In this document: in pieces, positions 61,039-64,000 of the stretch
How positions within the stretch are numbered: the first letter of the stretch is position 1
Layout of the letters: each line of letters opens with the position of its first letter
Source: Chamaea fasciata
Lineage: Eukaryota; Chordata; Aves; Passeriformes; Sylviidae
Direction of reading: 5' to 3'
Assembly: GCA_029207755.1 (NCBI GenBank)
Contig: JARCOQ010000096.1
Location: 225,079-289,078, forward strand
Length of the DNA stretch: 64,000 nt
Translations under genes and position numbers: made by a program
Notes under the pieces: model-generated
Seen by the model: the letters and a program-made list of their open reading frames with translations, nothing else
Database searches by the model: none
Told to the model about the DNA's origin: nothing

Positions 61039-62897
61039 ATGGACATTATGTGGAAAATTGTAATTACTGCAGTAATTACTGTAAATATAACAAGAATCAA
61101 TGCAATACCACGTAGGTACAATGTGACCGAGATAAACAGGTGTGAAGGGAGAGCTTACGATGCTTACTCTCGTAAGGCTTTAAATAACATGCTAAAAGTC
61201 ACGAATGCAAGCTTGTGGGAAAGAAGAAATGTGTGGGGTTGTAAGTATGCATTTGTACAGGACGGGTTCCATGAGGCTTACCACCCACCCATGAGACCCA
61301 TCCGAATTAGTCCTGAATGCTGTGACAAATATTCGAGTAAATGCCCTCAGTTTAGACTCAAAATAGAGGGGTGTGCAATAAGACCAAAATTGGGCTGATA
61401 ATTAACCCAAAGTGGTCTTTAAAATGAGTAAAAATGGGAGTACAAGTAAATAACCAGAATGTGCTCCATCTCTCAAGAACTCCTTTATGGACTGGACCAC
61501 TTGGCTCCAAAAGGGTATGCCTTCTAACTTTAGAAGTAAGAGGGATCTCACCGGATTGCTAGGAACAGGGTTGGGAGTACTAAATACCATAGATTCTGAA
61601 GTACTGATGAATAAATTAGCCTCAGTAGGGAATGATTTAGTTCAACTACAGCAACCTTTGCAATCCTCGCTACTTGCACTGGGTAACAATCATTGGAAAT
61701 TGATCCAAATACTACCAGAATGGGAAAACACAGAAGAGCGAGATCATGAGGCAATAATTAATGCGCTAAGTCCAGCTAGTGAAAACATTTAACTAGCTCT
61801 ACGATGTACTCAAGCACAACTGTGGATGCAATCAGTGGCTGCTGCAGTTATCAGAGAAGGTGGAGAGGGAACATTTCCTGCCGAAAGTCGCAAAATTGTT
61901 TGGGACAATGCCTCTGATATGGAGAAGGAGATTCAGTCTTGGTAGGTGTTAGTCAATTTCACCTATAACCCTGAGACTAGTATAGTGACAGCCTTTGTTT
62001 TAACCATACACGATGCCTCAGTGGACCTAATACGCCCAATAGTGCCCTTAGGGTTAAACCATGAGGGAGCTGTATTGTACCCTTCTGAACACAGGATGTG
62101 GGCACAGAAATTGAAGGAAAATAGCAAACTGTTAATCTAGAACCCTGTACTGCAAGGAGACAACTAAGATATATATGTGAAAAGACATTAGAAAGTGACA
62201 AAGACACTTGTTTAGATACAGACCAAAGTATTTGTCACTTTGAAACACATCCAGGCAAACAGAAAACTTCATTGGTGTATACAGGACAGGGGTGCCTCTG
62301 TCTAAGGACAGCATGCCCCATCATAAGGGTAGATAACCAAATTGTAAAAGAGACGCAATTCAATTTTTGTGTTTGTAATTTTGTTAGAATTAGGAGATGT
62401 GATTTTTCCTATTGAGCACCTGTAGTATCACATCAATATATAAAGACTAACCTAACCACTGTGGAGAAAATACTGCCTGTGCCCATAGGAATGAATCTGA
62501 CTCTAGTTACTCAATTGATGAGACATCCTGAATTGAGAGAAATCTTAAAAAAAATTAAGGAAGAGGGGGAAAAGATGTTAATTACAATACACCGTGACAC
62601 AGAGACCATCAAAGGAGTTTTTAAAAGGCTTGAGGAACATGTGTCTCATCATTGGTGGGATGAGCTTTTTGGGTGGTCTCCGACAGCAACCGGTATACTA
62701 AATACCTTAGTCCACCCTATAGTTGTGTTACTTTTTTAGTTAGTATAAGTTTAGTTTCATCTGTAGTGATACTTATTTGGAATTGGAGGATGCTACGAAG
62801 AGTAACAGCCTTAACTTCACTATCGAAAGCGTATGGATTGGTCTTGAGAGACACTAGTTGTACAACTTGGATAGATGAAGAAGACTCTATATATTGA
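61039..62897 (+). pseudogene. env: ERV env (surface and transmembrane remains, defective)
   Basis: Env would be the membrane glycoprotein. A 119-codon segment (61,039-61,398) starts with Met and a hydrophobic signal-peptide-like stretch, has NxT/NxS sites and several Cys residues, then stops. A second segment holds the furin-type site RSKR (61,532-61,543), followed by a Gly/Leu-rich fusion-peptide-like stretch and a heptad-like region to 61,792. A Cys-rich part (about 62,150-62,420), an amphipathic helix (62,500-62,650) and two hydrophobic stretches near 62,690-62,800 are in different frames, and the rest ends at 62,897 beside the polypurine tract. Much of the surface unit appears missing, since only about 490 bases separate the start from the cleavage site. 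I did not see a CX6CC motif in the parts I read. Confidence 0.75.
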
Positions 62898-62918
62898 GTA
62901 AAAGAATTTACTCACTTT

Positions 62919-62936
62919 AAAGAGGAAGTGGGGAAA
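62919..62936 (+). promoter_or_regulatory. polypurine tract of the ERV
   Basis: AAAGAGGAAGTGGGGAAA directly precedes the 3' LTR, as required for plus-strand priming. One T interrupts the purine run. Confidence 0.75.
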
Positions 62937-63546
62937 TGAAACATTAATTTTGAAGAATTAAAGGTTTTAGTTAAACCAGATATTGCTGAAGTAAGACAGA
63001 TAGACTTCCCTTTTGATAAGCAGAAACCAGATTTAAGGAACTGATAAATCATGAGGCCTGTCCACTTATGTTTGTGTATTCTGACTAATCAATAGGCTTC
63101 AAGAAGGACAATGAATTCATAAATCAAATACTCCTGGGAAAACAGGATTCAGTTGTCACACAACACTAAAAGATTAAAAAGTCAAAGCGAAGAAGACTCA
63201 CTTACTTCATCATTTTGAGACCTTGCCCCATAAAAAAGACCACCGACCCATTTCAAAGAACAAACCACGCATGCTTAATAGCTTTTGGCTAATTACCATA
63301 CGAAGCGGGGAATGGGATGTACTAAAGTCATGAATACACATTTGTGTTTAGGGTATTCAATACTTCTGTACATAAAAAGACCCTGTGATCTTCTGTAGGT
63401 GCGCGTGTGTTTGGGAGCTATCCCGCACGCTGCCCGGCGTCGTAATTAAACATACACTTTCTAACTTTAAACTGTTAGAGAGTCTTTTGTCCGTCATAGT
63501 TGGATATCGGCATTAGGGCGATATTCATATTTTTTTTAATAATTCA
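62937..63546 (+). repeat. 3' LTR of the ERV (610 bp)
   Basis: Begins TGAAACATTAA and ends ATAATTCA like the 5' LTR. It contains 13 additional bases at 63,489-63,501 and one extra T in the terminal T run. Confidence 0.93.
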
Positions 63547-64000
63547 TCCCTTGGGCTGAACCCCAGGAAAAAAACACTCATAACTCGTGGTCTAGAGATG
63601 CCTGTCTGGTCGAGTGCTGTTCAAGTTATGGTGACGAGGCGGAATCCAGCACGGATTGCTGTCAGGTTCTCTATGGTTCTGCCGACCGAGAGTGGTTTGT
63701 CTTAGCCCTTGGTTTCATGTTGGCTCGTTGTTTTTAGGGGTTTTTTCCGCTCCTTCTGGGCGCTGAGGTCCGTGGGAGTCTTCTTCATTTACATACCGGG
63801 TGGAGTCACCGGTTGCCGTGCGGGAGCCAGCAGGGCGGGAGCCGGCAGGGCAGGAACAGGTACTCGACGGGGAAGAATACAGTTCTAAAGGAAGAGACTT
63901 TGAGGTAAATAGCATTTAACAGGGAAAGCATTACAATAACAATGGGTATGGGGTAAACAGTATTTAACAAAGCAGACCTTTCAATAGGTACGAGATACTG
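63547..64000. other. 3' flank of the ERV, unrecognised
   Basis: The sequence after the 3' LTR does not continue the olfactory receptor. It is moderately GC-rich to about 63,860 with a small direct repeat ('gggagccagcagggc' / 'gggagccggcagggc') and AT-rich after that. It may belong to another repeat. Confidence 0.4.

Larger units (their letters stand above)
54851..63546 (+). mobile_element. endogenous retrovirus with two LTRs, gammaretrovirus-like pol, no gag
   Basis: A provirus of about 8.7 kb: 5' LTR, tRNA-Arg-type primer-binding site, long leader, protease, reverse transcriptase, RNase H and integrase remains, env remains, polypurine tract and 3' LTR. Gag is not recognisable between the leader and the protease; its place is taken by sequence with two A-rich tracts. 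Pol and env carry many stops and frameshifts, so the copy is defective. The LTRs differ by about 15 substitutions plus a 13-bp and a 1-bp indel over ~596 aligned bases (~2.5%), which suggests insertion some millions of years ago at usual bird rates. The 5' side sits inside an olfactory receptor frame, while the 3' flank is unrelated and I see no target-site duplication. Confidence 0.9.

Overview
This window reads as nuclear DNA of a passerine bird (songbird). The evidence is a CR1 LINE with its reverse transcriptase, a tRNA-Ile-headed SINE of the TguSINE1 type, a PIM-family kinase of the kind multiplied in songbirds, the start of an avian family-14-like olfactory receptor, and two classes of endogenous retrovirus (ERV). 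There are no operons or other bacterial features. Only one gene looks intact.

Layout. From 1 to about 25.6 kb the DNA is AT-rich and mostly unique. It is a gene desert or a very long intron with microsatellites, one convincing solo LTR (4.05-4.68 kb) and a weaker LTR-like block near 21 kb. I see no exon there. From about 25.6 kb the character changes abruptly to GC-richer, repeat-dense DNA: a CR1 3' end, a diverged ~36-bp minisatellite, an ERVL-like provirus fragment (LTR, primer-binding site and a gag frame with one stop), then about 7.5 kb of GC-rich sequence with no recognised gene. At 36.9-41.6 kb lies a duplicated ~1.3 kb block whose central 422 bp are identical between copies. Between the copies sit an unclassified repeat and ~190-bp tandem repeats. 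A CpG-rich patch with repeated ZNF143/STAF-like motifs follows at 41.75-42.2 kb, then the SINE (43.6 kb) and a 2.4-kb CR1 (43.9-46.3 kb).

Genes. A PIM-like serine/threonine kinase occupies 47.26-49.77 kb on the + strand, in five exons with consensus splice sites and all catalytic motifs. Its CpG-island 5' end carries a GGGGCC-type hexanucleotide array and CAG/CGG triplets. A broken second PIM copy follows directly (50.0-51.2 kb). At 52.33-53.30 kb is a 51-bp minisatellite of 19 near-identical units with a 7-unit higher-order pattern. At 54.70 kb an olfactory receptor frame is cut after 51 codons by the 5' LTR of an ERV, and the LTR's own TGA closes the frame. That ERV (54.85-63.55 kb) has a primer-binding site matching tRNA-Arg(ACG), no recognisable gag, a frameshifted pol and a broken env. 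The 3' part of the receptor is not found beyond the 3' LTR.

The right half resembles the fast-evolving multigene and repeat neighbourhoods (PIM, olfactory receptors, ERVs, satellites) of songbird chromosomes. I do not see evidence for a wholly new molecular system. The most unusual signals are the conversion-like identity tract, the ZNF143-type motif cluster, the hexanucleotide array in the kinase 5' exon, the ordered minisatellite and the LTR-truncated receptor.
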